Shown in pieces: positions 7,935-17,900 of a DNA stretch of 64,000 bases. The stretch spans positions 1,004,809-1,068,808 of the forward strand of contig NZ_LR732817.1 in assembly GCF_902506195.1 (NCBI RefSeq), in the 5' to 3' direction. A program made the position numbers and the translations under genes. The notes under the pieces are model-generated. The model saw only the letters and a list, made by a program, of their open reading frames with translations, had not been told where the DNA came from and searched no databases. Source of the DNA: Citricoccus sp. K5 (GTDB lineage Bacteria > Actinomycetota > Actinomycetes > Actinomycetales > Micrococcaceae). Numbering within the stretch: position 1 is the stretch's first letter; the number at the start of each line of letters is the position of its first letter.

Positions 7935-10100
7935 TCAGTCGGATCCGGAACGTCCGGACCTTCGGCGCCGGTGTAGCGCCTGGACGCTGCCACGACGGAG
8001 TCGGCGTGCCACTTTCCTCAGGACGGAACCGGAGAACCTGCGTGGCACGGTTACGGCAGCTTGAGCCGAGGTGGCCGACTGCTGCTGCGAGTGCCGCTGG
8101 GTTGCCGGACCGATCATCGGAGCCGTGGGCATGGGCCCATCCACGGTGGCTCCGGACAGCGGGAGGAACGTCATCAAGCGACCGAAGACCCCGGGCTGGT
8201 GAGCCAGGTGAGTGTCTGTGGTGAGCAAGAGCTTGGCCTGGTCGGTCAAGGAGCGATACCAGTCACCCAGACCGAGGTCGGCGGCGATCTGTGCCCCCTC
8301 GGCGACAAGGGGCGCGATCCCCTTGTGGCTGAACTCGACTCCTTGACCCCAGGATTCCGCCAGGGACAGGAAGGTCTCGGCCGTACCGTTGACCACGTCC
8401 GTCGGAGCGCCGTACGCGTCCGCCGTAGGTATCTCCGAATCGTCGAGAGGGCCGCCGGCGGCCCTCAAGATGGCGTCCCGGGTCTGTTCATCGATGTTCT
8501 TGGCTGCCTTGTCAAAGGGAATCGAGGACAGCTCCGGGTCCAGCAACGTAAGCAGTACCGCAGACATGTTGGTGTTGGGACGGGGCGCATTCTGCTTGGG
8601 GTCCCTGCGGAGTTCGGCCGGCATGGACTGCGGGGCGCCAGATGGCAAGTGTGCGAGACCGGTCAGGCCCCGTTGCATCAGTGGCGGGTGGCCGAGCAGG
8701 CTGGTGAGCGTGACCCTGCCGCCGTGCAAGGAATTGCGCAAGCCGATGAAGTGCCATTCGCTGGCATCCGGCGCCGCAGGATCGATGCCTACGGACTCCA
8801 GGAACTGCACGCCCAGCTGTCCGGCGACCGGACCGCAGGCCGTGTCGAAACGGTTCAGATCCTGGCGGACTTTCCAGAACGGCCGCCATCCGAAGGACGT
8901 CTTGTACACGCCGGCCCCGTGGCCGGTAAGGGTGAAGTGACCCGCGCCGCCGACCCGACCTGGGAATATATTGATCCTCTGGTGTATCCCGAGTGAACCG
9001 ACCAGATAGGTGGCGAAAGGGTGGCGGTAGGGAATTACGGTCGGCTCCGGCGCCGCCGGGTTGCGCCCCACGGTGATTCCCAAGCGGTTGGCCAAGTCGT
9101 GGACCACCTCGTAATCGCGCTGGTCGGTACCGCCGCGGTTGGCGGTCGAGATGACGCTGACCTGCTGGTCGGGGTCGGCCCGGCGCATGGCGGCGAGCAC
9201 TGCGCGGGAATCGGCGCCACCCGAGGCAGAAAGCCGCAGGGTAATTCCCGGCTGCGCGACGAAGGCCTTCATCGTGGAGGCCATGGCAACCGCAGCCTGC
9301 CGTACTCCATGACTCCAGGACCCAGAGGGGGCCCTGAATGCCTCCGGATACGGTGTCTGCTCGAAGCGTATCTCGCCGGCTCCTTCGCTCTGCAGCGGCA
9401 CCACCACGTGGGTGGCGACGCTGGCCAATCGCACCTGGGAACAGACGGTTTGGGCATTCATGGGGTGTTCAGTGATGGCGCGGTCGATCCGCATGGCCAA
9501 GAGCGCTTCTGGAGATAGGGTCACCGGCAGTCCCAATGCGGACCGGAGCCGGACTAGCAGCTGCCACGAATCGGAGACCGCCGCCATCCCCGCCCCGGAG
9601 GTATACAGCAAAGGGAGCGTGCGGAAGAAGTCTGTGTGAACGCGCAGGTGTCCCGGTTGCCAGCGAACGGCGAGATGGGAGCCGTCCCACTCCTCACCGG
9701 GGGAAGAGGCAAACAACCCCGACGCGCGGATCGGGTCGCCGCCCGGATCTGTCTCAGCGGCCAGTGCCCTGGCACCGGCGACGCCAAAGACCACTTTCTC
9801 CCCGTGGGCAGATTGGGCATAGCCACGGAAGAGCGCTCCCCGATCCCCTTGGCCTGAGCGCCAGGCTCCGTTGTCACCGAACACGTCTGCAGCGGCCGAC
9901 CGGGCTATGTGATGCAGGCGCGCTTCGGTACCCGGCAGGTCCACCACGAGGTGCTCGGGGGAGTGCTGGCCGGCAGAGAGTGAAGCCGCTCCCGGTTCTG
10001 CGGGCAAATGCGGGCTCAGCCAGGCGAGGAGACGGTTTTCCAAACGCCTGGGAAGAACGATGGTGAGATAGTTCGACACCCTATTACCATGCCATGACAT
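7935..10100 (-). CDS. Asparagine-synthetase-like protein (PP-loop ATPase) in a glycan cluster
   Basis: 721 residues with the layout of asparagine synthetase B relatives: an N-terminal region resembling the class II amidotransferase fold (residues ~1-230) and a C-terminal adenylation domain beginning LRLSASGGADSRAVLAAM, a PP-loop (SGGxDS) that binds ATP. Class II glutaminases need cysteine as residue 2; here the protein begins MSWHGNRVSNYL and no cysteine is near the start. It may therefore use free ammonia or another amine, or the N-terminal fold may only be structural. The C-terminal ~60 residues are basic (RKVARRLRRGSVQALHRRRRSG). Such proteins occur in polysaccharide loci, where an amide-forming role on sugars is guessed but unproven. 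The start is uncertain: ATG at 10100 has a poorly spaced G-rich element. Confidence 0.6.
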   Translation of the reverse strand: MSWHGNRVSNYLTIVLPRRLENRLLAWLSPHLPAEPGAASLSAGQHSPEHLVVDLPGTEARLHHIARSAAADVFGDNGAWRSGQGDRGALFRGYAQSAHGEKVVFGVAGARALAAETDPGGDPIRASGLFASSPGEEWDGSHLAVRWQPGHLRVHTDFFRTLPLLYTSGAGMAAVSDSWQLLVRLRSALGLPVTLSPEALLAMRIDRAITEHPMNAQTVCSQVRLASVATHVVVPLQSEGAGEIRFEQTPYPEAFRAPSGSWSHGVRQAAVAMASTMKAFVAQPGITLRLSASGGADSRAVLAAMRRADPDQQVSVISTANRGGTDQRDYEVVHDLANRLGITVGRNPAAPEPTVIPYRHPFATYLVGSLGIHQRINIFPGRVGGAGHFTLTGHGAGVYKTSFGWRPFWKVRQDLNRFDTACGPVAGQLGVQFLESVGIDPAAPDASEWHFIGLRNSLHGGRVTLTSLLGHPPLMQRGLTGLAHLPSGAPQSMPAELRRDPKQNAPRPNTNMSAVLLTLLDPELSSIPFDKAAKNIDEQTRDAILRAAGGPLDDSEIPTADAYGAPTDVVNGTAETFLSLAESWGQGVEFSHKGIAPLVAEGAQIAADLGLGDWYRSLTDQAKLLLTTDTHLAHQPGVFGRLMTFLPLSGATVDGPMPTAPMIGPATQRHSQQQSATSAQAAVTVPRRFSGSVLRKVARRLRRGSVQALHRRRRSGRSGSD

Positions 10101-10205
10101 CCCCCGCGTTGGGGCAACGGACGTTGGCTAGTCCGTCATTGAATTGCCCTCCAGCCCGGGCCTTCGGCTTGCGACGGCGGGTGACAGCAGGAGATGGCGC
10201 TGACG

Positions 10206-11284
10206 CTACCCGGTCTCCGATTGGCTGCTGAATCTCAGGCCTCCGGTGAGCGCAGTTCGACGGACGGCGGGGAATTCGAACAATCCGCTGAACCGGTCCC
10301 AATGTCGCGTGAGGAAGGCCGGGATACCGAACCCGACGATGAATAGCACGATGATCGCGGCCAAGGCGTTCCCCAATCGCCCGCCCGCCATAGGTCAGCC
10401 AGGACAATCAGCACGCTAGTGTGGACCACGTAGTAGACGATTGAATGCTGGCCCACCCTTTCGAAAAAGGCGAGTCTAGGTAGCCGTGAGCCGAGCCAGA
10501 TAAGGGCCAGCAGACCCGGTACGGGAAGAACCACGGTCCAAGGAATGCTCCGGGCGACCACTAGAACGTCCGTGGCCGAACCGAAACCCACTGCGATGCC
10601 GACCAACCCGACGATGCCCGCCGCCCAGACCGGGGCGGACTGGATCCGAGGCAACCACCGGGACAGGGCTGCCCCCAGGAAGAAGAAGGGGCCAAAGAAG
10701 AAGATCTGGCGCAGCTCGGGCTCGCGGGTCCCCACGGCCACGAGGATGGCGACGAAGACGAGGGCCATCAGCCAGGAGGGGATCCACAGGGTGAGTGGGG
10801 CCACTAGGAAGCACGCCATGAGGACGACCAGGAACCACTGGTATGTGCCGTCAATCCAGGCACCGGGGTCCAGCATTCCCGCGACATTGCCGATGACCAC
10901 GAAGTTGATGACGGACCAGAGTATGAGGGGCCAGAGGATCTTCCGTGCCTTGCCCGCCAGGTAGGTGCCCAGCGGTTTGGCGAGGGCACGGTGCAGCAAC
11001 AGTCCGGACAACAACAGCAGCAGCGGCATGCGGTAGGGGTCAAAGAATCCGACGATCTCGTCCACGACGGGCACATGGTCGTGCCCGGAGAGGCCTTTGT
11101 ACAGGGCCACCGAGTGGAACACCACGACCATAAGCATGGCCATGCCGCGGAAGGAATCCATCCACGTCATCCGGGAGGATACCTGGACTGAGGTGGACTG
11201 CATCGGCGGAGGAACTCCCCTGGTGTTCGGTCGGCCGTCACCGGAGGAGCCGGAATCTGGCTCCGGACCGGTGACCTTGGTCAT
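10206..11284 (-). pseudogene. Acyltransferase-3 family membrane protein, frameshifted near the C-terminus
   Basis: From ATG 11284 about 300 residues read as an acyltransferase-3 family (OafA/NolL-like) integral membrane protein: MTWMDSFRGMAMLMVVVFHS with the conserved R-x10-H pattern, then many membrane helices ending HSIVYYVVHTSVLIVLADLWRAG. The frame then turns into non-hydrophobic, serine-rich sequence and stops at 10235. In another frame the DNA immediately continues as GGRLGNALAAIIVLFIVGFG and PAFLTRHWDRFSGLFEFP, a normal last helix, ending at 10206. A one-base change in the run of GGGC repeats near 10385-10393 explains this. It may be a true mutation, phase variation or a sequencing error. 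Such enzymes O-acetylate surface glycans. Confidence 0.75.
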
Positions 11285-11378
11285 GAGGTTACAGGCTAGA
11301 AATCCCGACGGGCGTCAGGGACATGGCCCCTCCGTGGCATCCCGAACCGTGCCCACGGCTTCGGCGGCGCCGGCAGGG

Positions 11379-11384
11379 GATAAT
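11379..11384 (+). promoter_or_regulatory. Possible -10 box for smc
   Basis: GATAAT in GGGGATAATGATTCG, about 95 bases before the smc start and in the gap between two divergent genes. No convincing -35 element. Confidence 0.35.
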
Positions 11385-11479
11385 GATTCGACGCCGACCC
11401 ACCGGCCGGTGCCCGGCTGGCCGCATTCCGTCCCAGTCGGCATGGACCCAGACAGACATCGCAGGCATAGACAAGGACC

Positions 11480-14400
11480 ATGTACCTCAAGACCCTGACC
11501 GCCCGTGGCTTCAAGTCATTCGCCTCGGCCACGACCTTCCATTTCGAGCCCGGCGTCACCGCCGTCGTCGGTCCCAACGGTTCGGGCAAATCGAACGTGG
11601 TGGATGCGCTGACGTGGGTGATGGGGGAGCAGGGTGCGAAGAACCTGCGCGGCGGCAAGATGGAGGACGTCATCTTCGCCGGCACCTCCGGGCGGGCCCC
11701 GCTGGGCCGCGCTCAGGTGTCCCTGACCATCGACAACGCCGACGGCGCCCTGCCGATCGAGTACTCGGAGGTCACCATCTCCCGCACGCTGTTCCGCAGC
11801 GGGGGATCGGAGTATGCCATCAACGGCAGCTCCTGCCGACTGCTGGACATCCAGGAGCTGCTGTCCGACTCCGGACTCGGCCGGGAGATGCACGTGATCG
11901 TGGGTCAGGGCCAGTTGGACCGGATCCTGCAGGCCAGTCCGGAGGAACGCCGCGGCTTCATCGAGGAGGCCTCGGGGGTGCTCAAGCACCGCCGGCGCAA
12001 GGAGCGCAGCGTCCGCAAACTCGAGTCGATGCGCACGAACCTGGACCGTGTCCGGGACCTCTCCGAGGAGGTGCGCCGTCAGCTGGGGCCGTTGTCCAAG
12101 CAGGCCAAGACCGCCCGCAAGGCGCAGCGGATCCAGTTCGACGTCCGTGATGCCCGGTCACGCCTGCTCGCGGACGACCTGTTCCGGCAGCAGGCGGCCC
12201 TGGAGCAGCTGGGTGCCGGAGACCAGGAGCTCGAGCAGGCTGTCGCCACCGCCGAGGGCGAGGTCGCCCGGGCCGAGGAGGCCGCTGCCGAGCTGGCCGC
12301 GGATGTCGCCACGGCCGGGCAGGCCTCCGCGGCAGCCCGTGACCACTGGTACCGGCTCTCGACCGTGGCCGAACGGTACCGTTCCCTGGGTGCCGTGGCC
12401 GCTGAGCGGGAACGCTCACGCAGTCAGCCGGTCCCGGCGCCGTCAGGCCCGGACCCGGACACGGCGCGGGACCTCGCCGACCGGGCCGGGACCGAGGCAG
12501 CCGAGGCCGAGACCGCCGTGGTGACGGCCCAGTCTGAGCTCGAGGGCGCCTCCACGGAGCGGCAGCGCGCCGAAGCCGCGGCCCGGGCGGCATCGGACAC
12601 CTACACGCGTCTCCTGCAACAGGCCGCGGATCGGCGCCAAGCGGCCGCCGTCGCGGCGGGTCGCATCGAGGCCGCCAAGGCGACCGAGCAGTCCCTCCGG
12701 GCGCAGTGGGAGAAGGCCACGTCCCGGCTGACGGACAGTGAACGGGCCGCGCAGTCCCTGCGCGCCGAACTGGCGGACCACCAGAATCGTCTGGCCGGCT
12801 CGATTGATTCCGAGGAGGCACTCGACGCGACCTACGAAGCTGCCGCCGAGACTGCCGATCGGCTGCGCGAACGCCTGGCCCGACTCGACGAGGCGCTCGC
12901 CGCCGCAGAATCGGCCCACGGCGCCGCCCTGGCCCGGCGGGATGCCCTGGCCGAGGCCCTCCAGCCGGAGGCCGGCGCCGCCGTCACGGCTCTCGGGGAC
13001 CTGGCCCCCACCGCCCTCGCCGAGGTCCTGACCGTGGACGGCGGCTGGGAGGCCGCCATCGCCGCCGCCCTCGGCGGACCTGCGGAGCAGCTCGTCCTCG
13101 ACGGCCTCGCCCCAGCCGTCGAGGCGGCGGGTCGGCTGGCCGACGCCGGCGCAGCAGACGCGCGCCTGCTGTTCCCCTGGGTGCCCGGTTCGGAGGAAAC
13201 AGCCATCACCGCCTCTGGCGCAGCTGGCCTCGGCCTCCCCGCGCCGGGGGAGGACCTCCCCGACGGGGCGACCGACGCGGGGTCCGTGGTCCGGATTCCC
13301 GAGGGCGAGACGGGGGCCGCCGGCGGCACCGCGGAACCGTCGAGCGCAGGTCACTCGATCGCAGAACACTCGATCGCGGACACCGTGCGGTCTCTGCTGG
13401 CCGGGACAGTGCTCGTGGAGGACCTGGCCACGGCCACCGCACTCCTGGACGGCGGACTGCTTCCGGCGCTCCATCGGGGTGTGCCGGTCCGTCTGGCCAC
13501 CAGGGACGGGCACGTGGTGGGTCCGGGATGGGCGGATGGCCGAGGGGCCGGATCGGGCAGCCGGCTGGAGCGCCAGGCCGCGGCGGACCAGGCGGCCGGT
13601 GTGGCGGAGCAGGCCACCCATGAGGTCGAGCGGCTCCGGTTCCAGCGCTCCGGGCTGGCCCGGGAGGTCGAGGAGGCCATCGCCGCCGAGACCGCTGCAC
13701 TCGAGGCCCTCGACGCCTCCGATGCCCGCTTCACGGCCGTCACCGAGGAGCTGGCCCGGCTCAACCAGCAGCTGGCCCATGCCGACGACGGTGTGGAACG
13801 CCAGCGTGCCGAGCTCACGGCCCTGCGGGACCGCCTCACGGAGGCGACGGCCGGCGTCGGACGGGCCGAGGAGGAAGCGCGGCGGGCCGAGACCGCCACC
13901 GCGGAACCGACCAGTGCGGAAGATTCGACCACGGACGCGTCGACTGAGGACACGGGGGCCGTTCCCGACCCGGAGGCGCGGGACACAGCGGAGGAGCAGG
14001 CCGGTCTCGCCCGGCACCGGGAGACCGAGGCCAGGCTGGCCCTGAGGGCCGCCGAGACCAGCCGGTCCCAGCTCGTCGCACGGGCCGAGCAGGCGCGCCG
14101 CCAGGTCTCGGCTGCCACCCTGGCCCACCAGGAGCGGGAGCGGGCCGAGCAGAAGCGACGGGCGTGGCTGACCCGGATCTCGGCGGTCTCGCAGGCACTG
14201 GCACAGGCCCTGGAACGTGTGCAGGACGCCGTGGCCCGCGCTGATCGGGACCGCACGGAACTGGACCGCCGCGGCGAGGAACTCGCGGCGCGTCGTCAAC
14301 AGCTCCAGCGCACCGCGGACCACCACCGCTCGGCGGTGGCACAGGCCAAGGACCGGTTGCACGCGGCCAGGATGGCCCGGCAGGAACAGCAGCTCAAGTT

Positions 14401-15259
14401 GGACCAATTGCGGGACAGGTCCCTCGATGACCTCGGCATGACCGGGGACTACCTGATCGAGCACTTCGGCCCGCACCTGCCGGTCCCGCTGGCGCCCCCC
14501 GCGGAGCGGACCGAGGCCGACTCCGAGACCGAGGCCGACACCGAGACCCGCGCCGAGACGGGCCCTGAGCCCGAGACGGTGCCGTTCGACCGCGCCGAAC
14601 AGCAGAAGCGGCTGCGCCGGGCCGAGCGTGAACTGTCCGCGCTGGGCCGGGTCAACCCGTTGGCGCTGGAGGAGTATGCCGCCGTGGAGGAACGGCACCG
14701 CTTCCTGTCCGGTCAGCTCGAGGACCTGGACTCCAGCCGACGGGACCTGCTGAAGATCATCCAGGACGTGGATGAGACGGTGCTGCGGGTGTTCTCCGCG
14801 GCGTTCGAGGACACCGCCGCCCAGTTCCAGCACGTCTTCGCCACCCTGTTCCCCGGTGGAGAGGGTCGGCTGTTCCTGACGGATCCGGACAACCTGCTCG
14901 AGTCCGGTATCGAGGTGGAGGCCCGGCCGGCGGGCAAGAAGGTCAAGCGGCTGTCCCTGCTGTCCGGCGGTGAACGCTCACTGGCCGCCGTCGCCATGCT
15001 CGTCGCGATCTTCAAGGCCCGGCCCAGCCCGTTCTACGTGATGGACGAGGTGGAGGCCGCCTTGGACGACACCAACCTCGGGCGGCTGCTGGAGATCTTC
15101 CGGGAGCTGCAGCAGGACAGCCAGCTGATCATCATCACCCACCAGAAGCGCACCATGGAGGTAGCGGACGCTCTCTACGGCGTCTCCATGCGCGGGGACG
15201 GCGTGAGCACCGTCATCAGCCAGCGTCTGGAGGCGCTGCGGGCCGCTCCGGCGGACTGA
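11480..15259 (+). CDS. smc: Chromosome segregation protein SMC
   Basis: 1259 residues, the usual size for actinobacterial SMC, which compacts and segregates the chromosome together with ScpA/ScpB. Walker A is GPNGSGKSN (residues 31-39). Two long coiled-coil halves rich in Ala/Glu/Arg flank a hinge around residues 490-680 (ALAEVLTVDGGWEAAIAAALGG). The C-terminal head shows LSLLSGGERSLAAVAMLVAIF (signature) and PFYVMDEVEAALDD (Walker B, ~residue 1185). An acidic, repetitive Glu-Thr insert (near residues 1010-1035) precedes the last coil. ATG 11480 is preceded by AAGGA with short spacing. The 3' end overlaps the convergent MFS gene by 44 bases. rnc and mutM, often upstream of smc in relatives, are not here. 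Confidence 0.97.
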   Translation: MYLKTLTARGFKSFASATTFHFEPGVTAVVGPNGSGKSNVVDALTWVMGEQGAKNLRGGKMEDVIFAGTSGRAPLGRAQVSLTIDNADGALPIEYSEVTISRTLFRSGGSEYAINGSSCRLLDIQELLSDSGLGREMHVIVGQGQLDRILQASPEERRGFIEEASGVLKHRRRKERSVRKLESMRTNLDRVRDLSEEVRRQLGPLSKQAKTARKAQRIQFDVRDARSRLLADDLFRQQAALEQLGAGDQELEQAVATAEGEVARAEEAAAELAADVATAGQASAAARDHWYRLSTVAERYRSLGAVAAERERSRSQPVPAPSGPDPDTARDLADRAGTEAAEAETAVVTAQSELEGASTERQRAEAAARAASDTYTRLLQQAADRRQAAAVAAGRIEAAKATEQSLRAQWEKATSRLTDSERAAQSLRAELADHQNRLAGSIDSEEALDATYEAAAETADRLRERLARLDEALAAAESAHGAALARRDALAEALQPEAGAAVTALGDLAPTALAEVLTVDGGWEAAIAAALGGPAEQLVLDGLAPAVEAAGRLADAGAADARLLFPWVPGSEETAITASGAAGLGLPAPGEDLPDGATDAGSVVRIPEGETGAAGGTAEPSSAGHSIAEHSIADTVRSLLAGTVLVEDLATATALLDGGLLPALHRGVPVRLATRDGHVVGPGWADGRGAGSGSRLERQAAADQAAGVAEQATHEVERLRFQRSGLAREVEEAIAAETAALEALDASDARFTAVTEELARLNQQLAHADDGVERQRAELTALRDRLTEATAGVGRAEEEARRAETATAEPTSAEDSTTDASTEDTGAVPDPEARDTAEEQAGLARHRETEARLALRAAETSRSQLVARAEQARRQVSAATLAHQERERAEQKRRAWLTRISAVSQALAQALERVQDAVARADRDRTELDRRGEELAARRQQLQRTADHHRSAVAQAKDRLHAARMARQEQQLKLDQLRDRSLDDLGMTGDYLIEHFGPHLPVPLAPPAERTEADSETEADTETRAETGPEPETVPFDRAEQQKRLRRAERELSALGRVNPLALEEYAAVEERHRFLSGQLEDLDSSRRDLLKIIQDVDETVLRVFSAAFEDTAAQFQHVFATLFPGGEGRLFLTDPDNLLESGIEVEARPAGKKVKRLSLLSGGERSLAAVAMLVAIFKARPSPFYVMDEVEAALDDTNLGRLLEIFRELQQDSQLIIITHQKRTMEVADALYGVSMRGDGVSTVISQRLEALRAAPAD

Positions 15260-16529
15260 CCTTCGGCAGGGCGCCCGTCCGAGGGCCACCCGGCGCCACC
15301 GGAAGATTGGTCTCCGGGGCGAAGGCCCACGAGATGGCGCCCACGGCCAGGATGCCGCCGGTGAGCAGGAAGGCCCAGCCGAAACCAGCCGAGTCCACCA
15401 CCAGCCCGGCGATCAGCGGCCCGGAGATCGCCCCGAGGTCGGAGGCCATCTGGGCGGTGGACATCACGGGGCCGGCCTTGCGCTCCTGGCCCACGATGTC
15501 CGCCACGGCGGCCTGCTGTGGTGCGTTGAGTGTGCCCGTGCCGGCTCCGGCCACCACGCACAGGGCCAGGAACAGCCACGGATTGTCCATCCAGCCGATC
15601 ACGGCGGTGCCTGCCGCGGCCACCAGCAGACCGATGATGATCAGGGGCTTGCGGCCGTGCACGTCGGACAACCGCGAGGAGAACGTGACCGCGGCGATGT
15701 TGCCGACCGCGAAGAGGGACAGGGCGGCACCGGCGATCTGCGGTCCGTCGAGCCAGAATCCGGTCCCCGTGAAGGCGGTGGCGGCCAGCAGCGGCGTCAG
15801 GGAGTTGCGCACGCCGAAGGTCGCCCAGCCATTGGCGAAGAAGGAGGTCAGCGCGGCGCGGAAGGCCGGCCGGTCCCAAGCCTCGGCCAGCCTCATGTCC
15901 GGCCGGGTGTCCGGCTTGCCGCGGTCGGCGAGCCGGGAGTCACGCAGCAGGAAGAACACCAGCCCGGCGGCGACGACCAGGGCCGTGCCGTAGATCAAAA
16001 AGGGCACGCGGTAGCCGAAGACCGCCAGCACCGAGCCGACCACCGGGCCGGCGATGTTGCCGATCAGGAACGCCGAGGCGTAGGCCCCGGAGACCCGGCC
16101 ACGGATGCTCGGCGGTGCCTTCCGGGCCAGGAACGCCATCGCGGACACCGTGAACAGGGTGGAACCGATGCCCCCGAGCGCACGGAAGACCAACAGCTGC
16201 CAATAGTCCTGCGAGAACGCGATGAGGAACATGGACAGCGAGACGATCAGCACTCCGGCCATGTAGGCCGGGGTCTCGCCGAACCGGCTTGTCAGGCGAC
16301 CGGAGAACGGGGCGAACAGCAGCCGGGTGAGCCCGAAGGCGGAGACCACGGCGGACACGGCCGTGGCGGAGGCGTTGAACGATTGGGCGTACTGGGGCAG
16401 GACGGGGGCGATGATGCCGAAGCCGATCGCGATGACGAAGGCGGCGGCGATGAGGACCTTGATCTCCCGGGGGATGGGAAGTCGCTCCCGCTCCTGCCCG
16501 GTGTTCCTCGTGCGCGCCATGGCCCCCAT
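15216..16529 (-). CDS. MFS transporter
   Basis: 437 residues with about twelve membrane segments, e.g. VLIAAAFVIAIGFGIIAPVLPQ at the start, and the major-facilitator loop 2-3 pattern RLTSRFGETPAYMAGVL and a loop 8-9 counterpart SSRLSDVHGRKPLIIIGLLV. The second half has a TLNAPQQAAVADIVG stretch typical of DHA1-type drug exporters, but the substrate cannot be predicted. ATG 16529 is preceded by AGGTGG; ATG 16520 is an alternative. It lies on the opposite strand between smc and ftsY, and its last 44 bases overlap the end of smc, so convergent transcripts would pair. Confidence 0.85.
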   Translation of the reverse strand: MGAMARTRNTGQERERLPIPREIKVLIAAAFVIAIGFGIIAPVLPQYAQSFNASATAVSAVVSAFGLTRLLFAPFSGRLTSRFGETPAYMAGVLIVSLSMFLIAFSQDYWQLLVFRALGGIGSTLFTVSAMAFLARKAPPSIRGRVSGAYASAFLIGNIAGPVVGSVLAVFGYRVPFLIYGTALVVAAGLVFFLLRDSRLADRGKPDTRPDMRLAEAWDRPAFRAALTSFFANGWATFGVRNSLTPLLAATAFTGTGFWLDGPQIAGAALSLFAVGNIAAVTFSSRLSDVHGRKPLIIIGLLVAAAGTAVIGWMDNPWLFLALCVVAGAGTGTLNAPQQAAVADIVGQERKAGPVMSTAQMASDLGAISGPLIAGLVVDSAGFGWAFLLTGGILAVGAISWAFAPETNLPVAPGGPRTGALPKVSPPERPAAPPDAG

Positions 16530-16631
16530 CTTGCCACCTGCGGCCGGCCCTGCCCGCCCTGTCCGCTACGGCCGCGACTGGCCACGGGGTACCATCGCGA
16601 GTCACCCGGAGAGCTGTGACAGACTGGTCCG

Positions 16632-17852
16632 GTGGATCCGATCATCTTGATTTCGCTTGCCTCTGTCCTGCTCGTCGGCCTGGTCCTGCTGGTCTTCATC
16701 GACCGCAGGCCCAAGCGTCCCCGGGGCATCTACCCGACCACCCGTGACGCCAATGATCCGGGGCCCACCGGTACCGGAAGCACCGCGGTCCTGGACCGTC
16801 CGGAGACGGACGACGCCGGCCCCGCGGGTACCGCGGTCGCGGAACCCGAGGCGCCGGTCGCCGCCCCCGTTCCCGCCACGGACGTGGTGGAGGCCGAGGC
16901 GCCGACCGCCCCCGAGCTGGAGACACCGGCTCCCGCCGCCGGTCGCCTGGCGCGGCTGCGTGCACGCCTGGCCAAGTCCAACAGCATCTTCGGCAAGGGT
17001 CTCTTGGCGCTGCTGTCCACGGACAACATCACGGATGACGTCTGGGACGAGGTGGAGGAGACCCTCCTGCTGGCGGACCTCGGCACCGAGCCCACCATGG
17101 AACTCGTGGACAACCTGCGCGAACGCGTCACGGTGGAGGGCTCCCGCGACCCCCAGCAGGTCAAGGCCATGCTCCACGAAGAACTGGTCAAGATGGTCGA
17201 TCCGACCATGGACCGCCGCCTGGACGCCTCCCGCAAGGAGGGCCGCCCGGCCGTCATGATGGTCGTCGGCGTCAACGGCGTCGGCAAGACCACCACCGTC
17301 GGCAAGATCGGACGGGTGCTCGTGGCCGAGGACCGTACGGTCGTCTTCGGCGCCGCTGACACCTTCCGTGCGGCCGCCGCCGAGCAGCTGGCCACGTGGG
17401 GGGCCCGGGTGGGCGTGGACACCGTCCGCTCCCACGAGGACGGTGCCGATCCGGCCTCGGTGGCCTTTGAAGCCGTGAAGACCGGCATCGAGCAGGAAGC
17501 CGACGTGGTGATCGTGGATACCGCCGGGCGCCTGCAGAACAAGGCCAACCTCATGGACGAGCTGGGCAAGATCAAGCGCGTCATCGAGAAGCAGGCCGCT
17601 GTGGACGAGGTGCTGCTCGTCCTGGACGCCACCACCGGGCAGAACGGCCTGGCCCAGGCCAAGGTCTTCGCCGAGGTCGTCAACATCACCGGCATCGCCC
17701 TGACCAAGCTGGACGGCACCGCCAAGGGCGGCATCGTGGTGGCCATCCAGCGTGAGCTCGGCGTCCCGGTCAAGCTTGTCGGCCTGGGCGAGGGCCCGGA
17801 CGACCTCGCGCCGTTCAACGCCGAGGGCTTCGTGGAGGCCCTTCTCGACTGA
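16632..17852 (+). CDS. ftsY: Signal recognition particle receptor FtsY
   Basis: 406 residues. The protein starts with a hydrophobic segment (IILISLASVLLVGLVLLVFI), as in other actinobacterial FtsY proteins, anchoring it at the membrane. A Pro/Ala/Glu-rich linker follows, then the N domain (SIFGKGLLALLSTDNITDDVWDEVEETLL) and the G domain with GVNGVGKTTTVGKIGRV (~residue 213), DTFRAAAAEQLATW, VIVDTAGRLQNK and TKLDGTAKGG. It receives SRP-bound ribosomes and works with Ffh, encoded 1.7 kb downstream. GTG 16632 gives the complete membrane segment. Confidence 0.96.
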   Translation: MDPIILISLASVLLVGLVLLVFIDRRPKRPRGIYPTTRDANDPGPTGTGSTAVLDRPETDDAGPAGTAVAEPEAPVAAPVPATDVVEAEAPTAPELETPAPAAGRLARLRARLAKSNSIFGKGLLALLSTDNITDDVWDEVEETLLLADLGTEPTMELVDNLRERVTVEGSRDPQQVKAMLHEELVKMVDPTMDRRLDASRKEGRPAVMMVVGVNGVGKTTTVGKIGRVLVAEDRTVVFGAADTFRAAAAEQLATWGARVGVDTVRSHEDGADPASVAFEAVKTGIEQEADVVIVDTAGRLQNKANLMDELGKIKRVIEKQAAVDEVLLVLDATTGQNGLAQAKVFAEVVNITGIALTKLDGTAKGGIVVAIQRELGVPVKLVGLGEGPDDLAPFNAEGFVEALLD

Positions 17853-17900
17853 GACCCACGGCCGGCGGCGAAACATGCTGTTTACCGATGCGGGGCGATC

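Noticed and set aside
12443..14833. 796-codon minus-strand frame inside smc
   Set aside because: Shadow of the Ala/Glu/Arg coiled-coil coding sequence.
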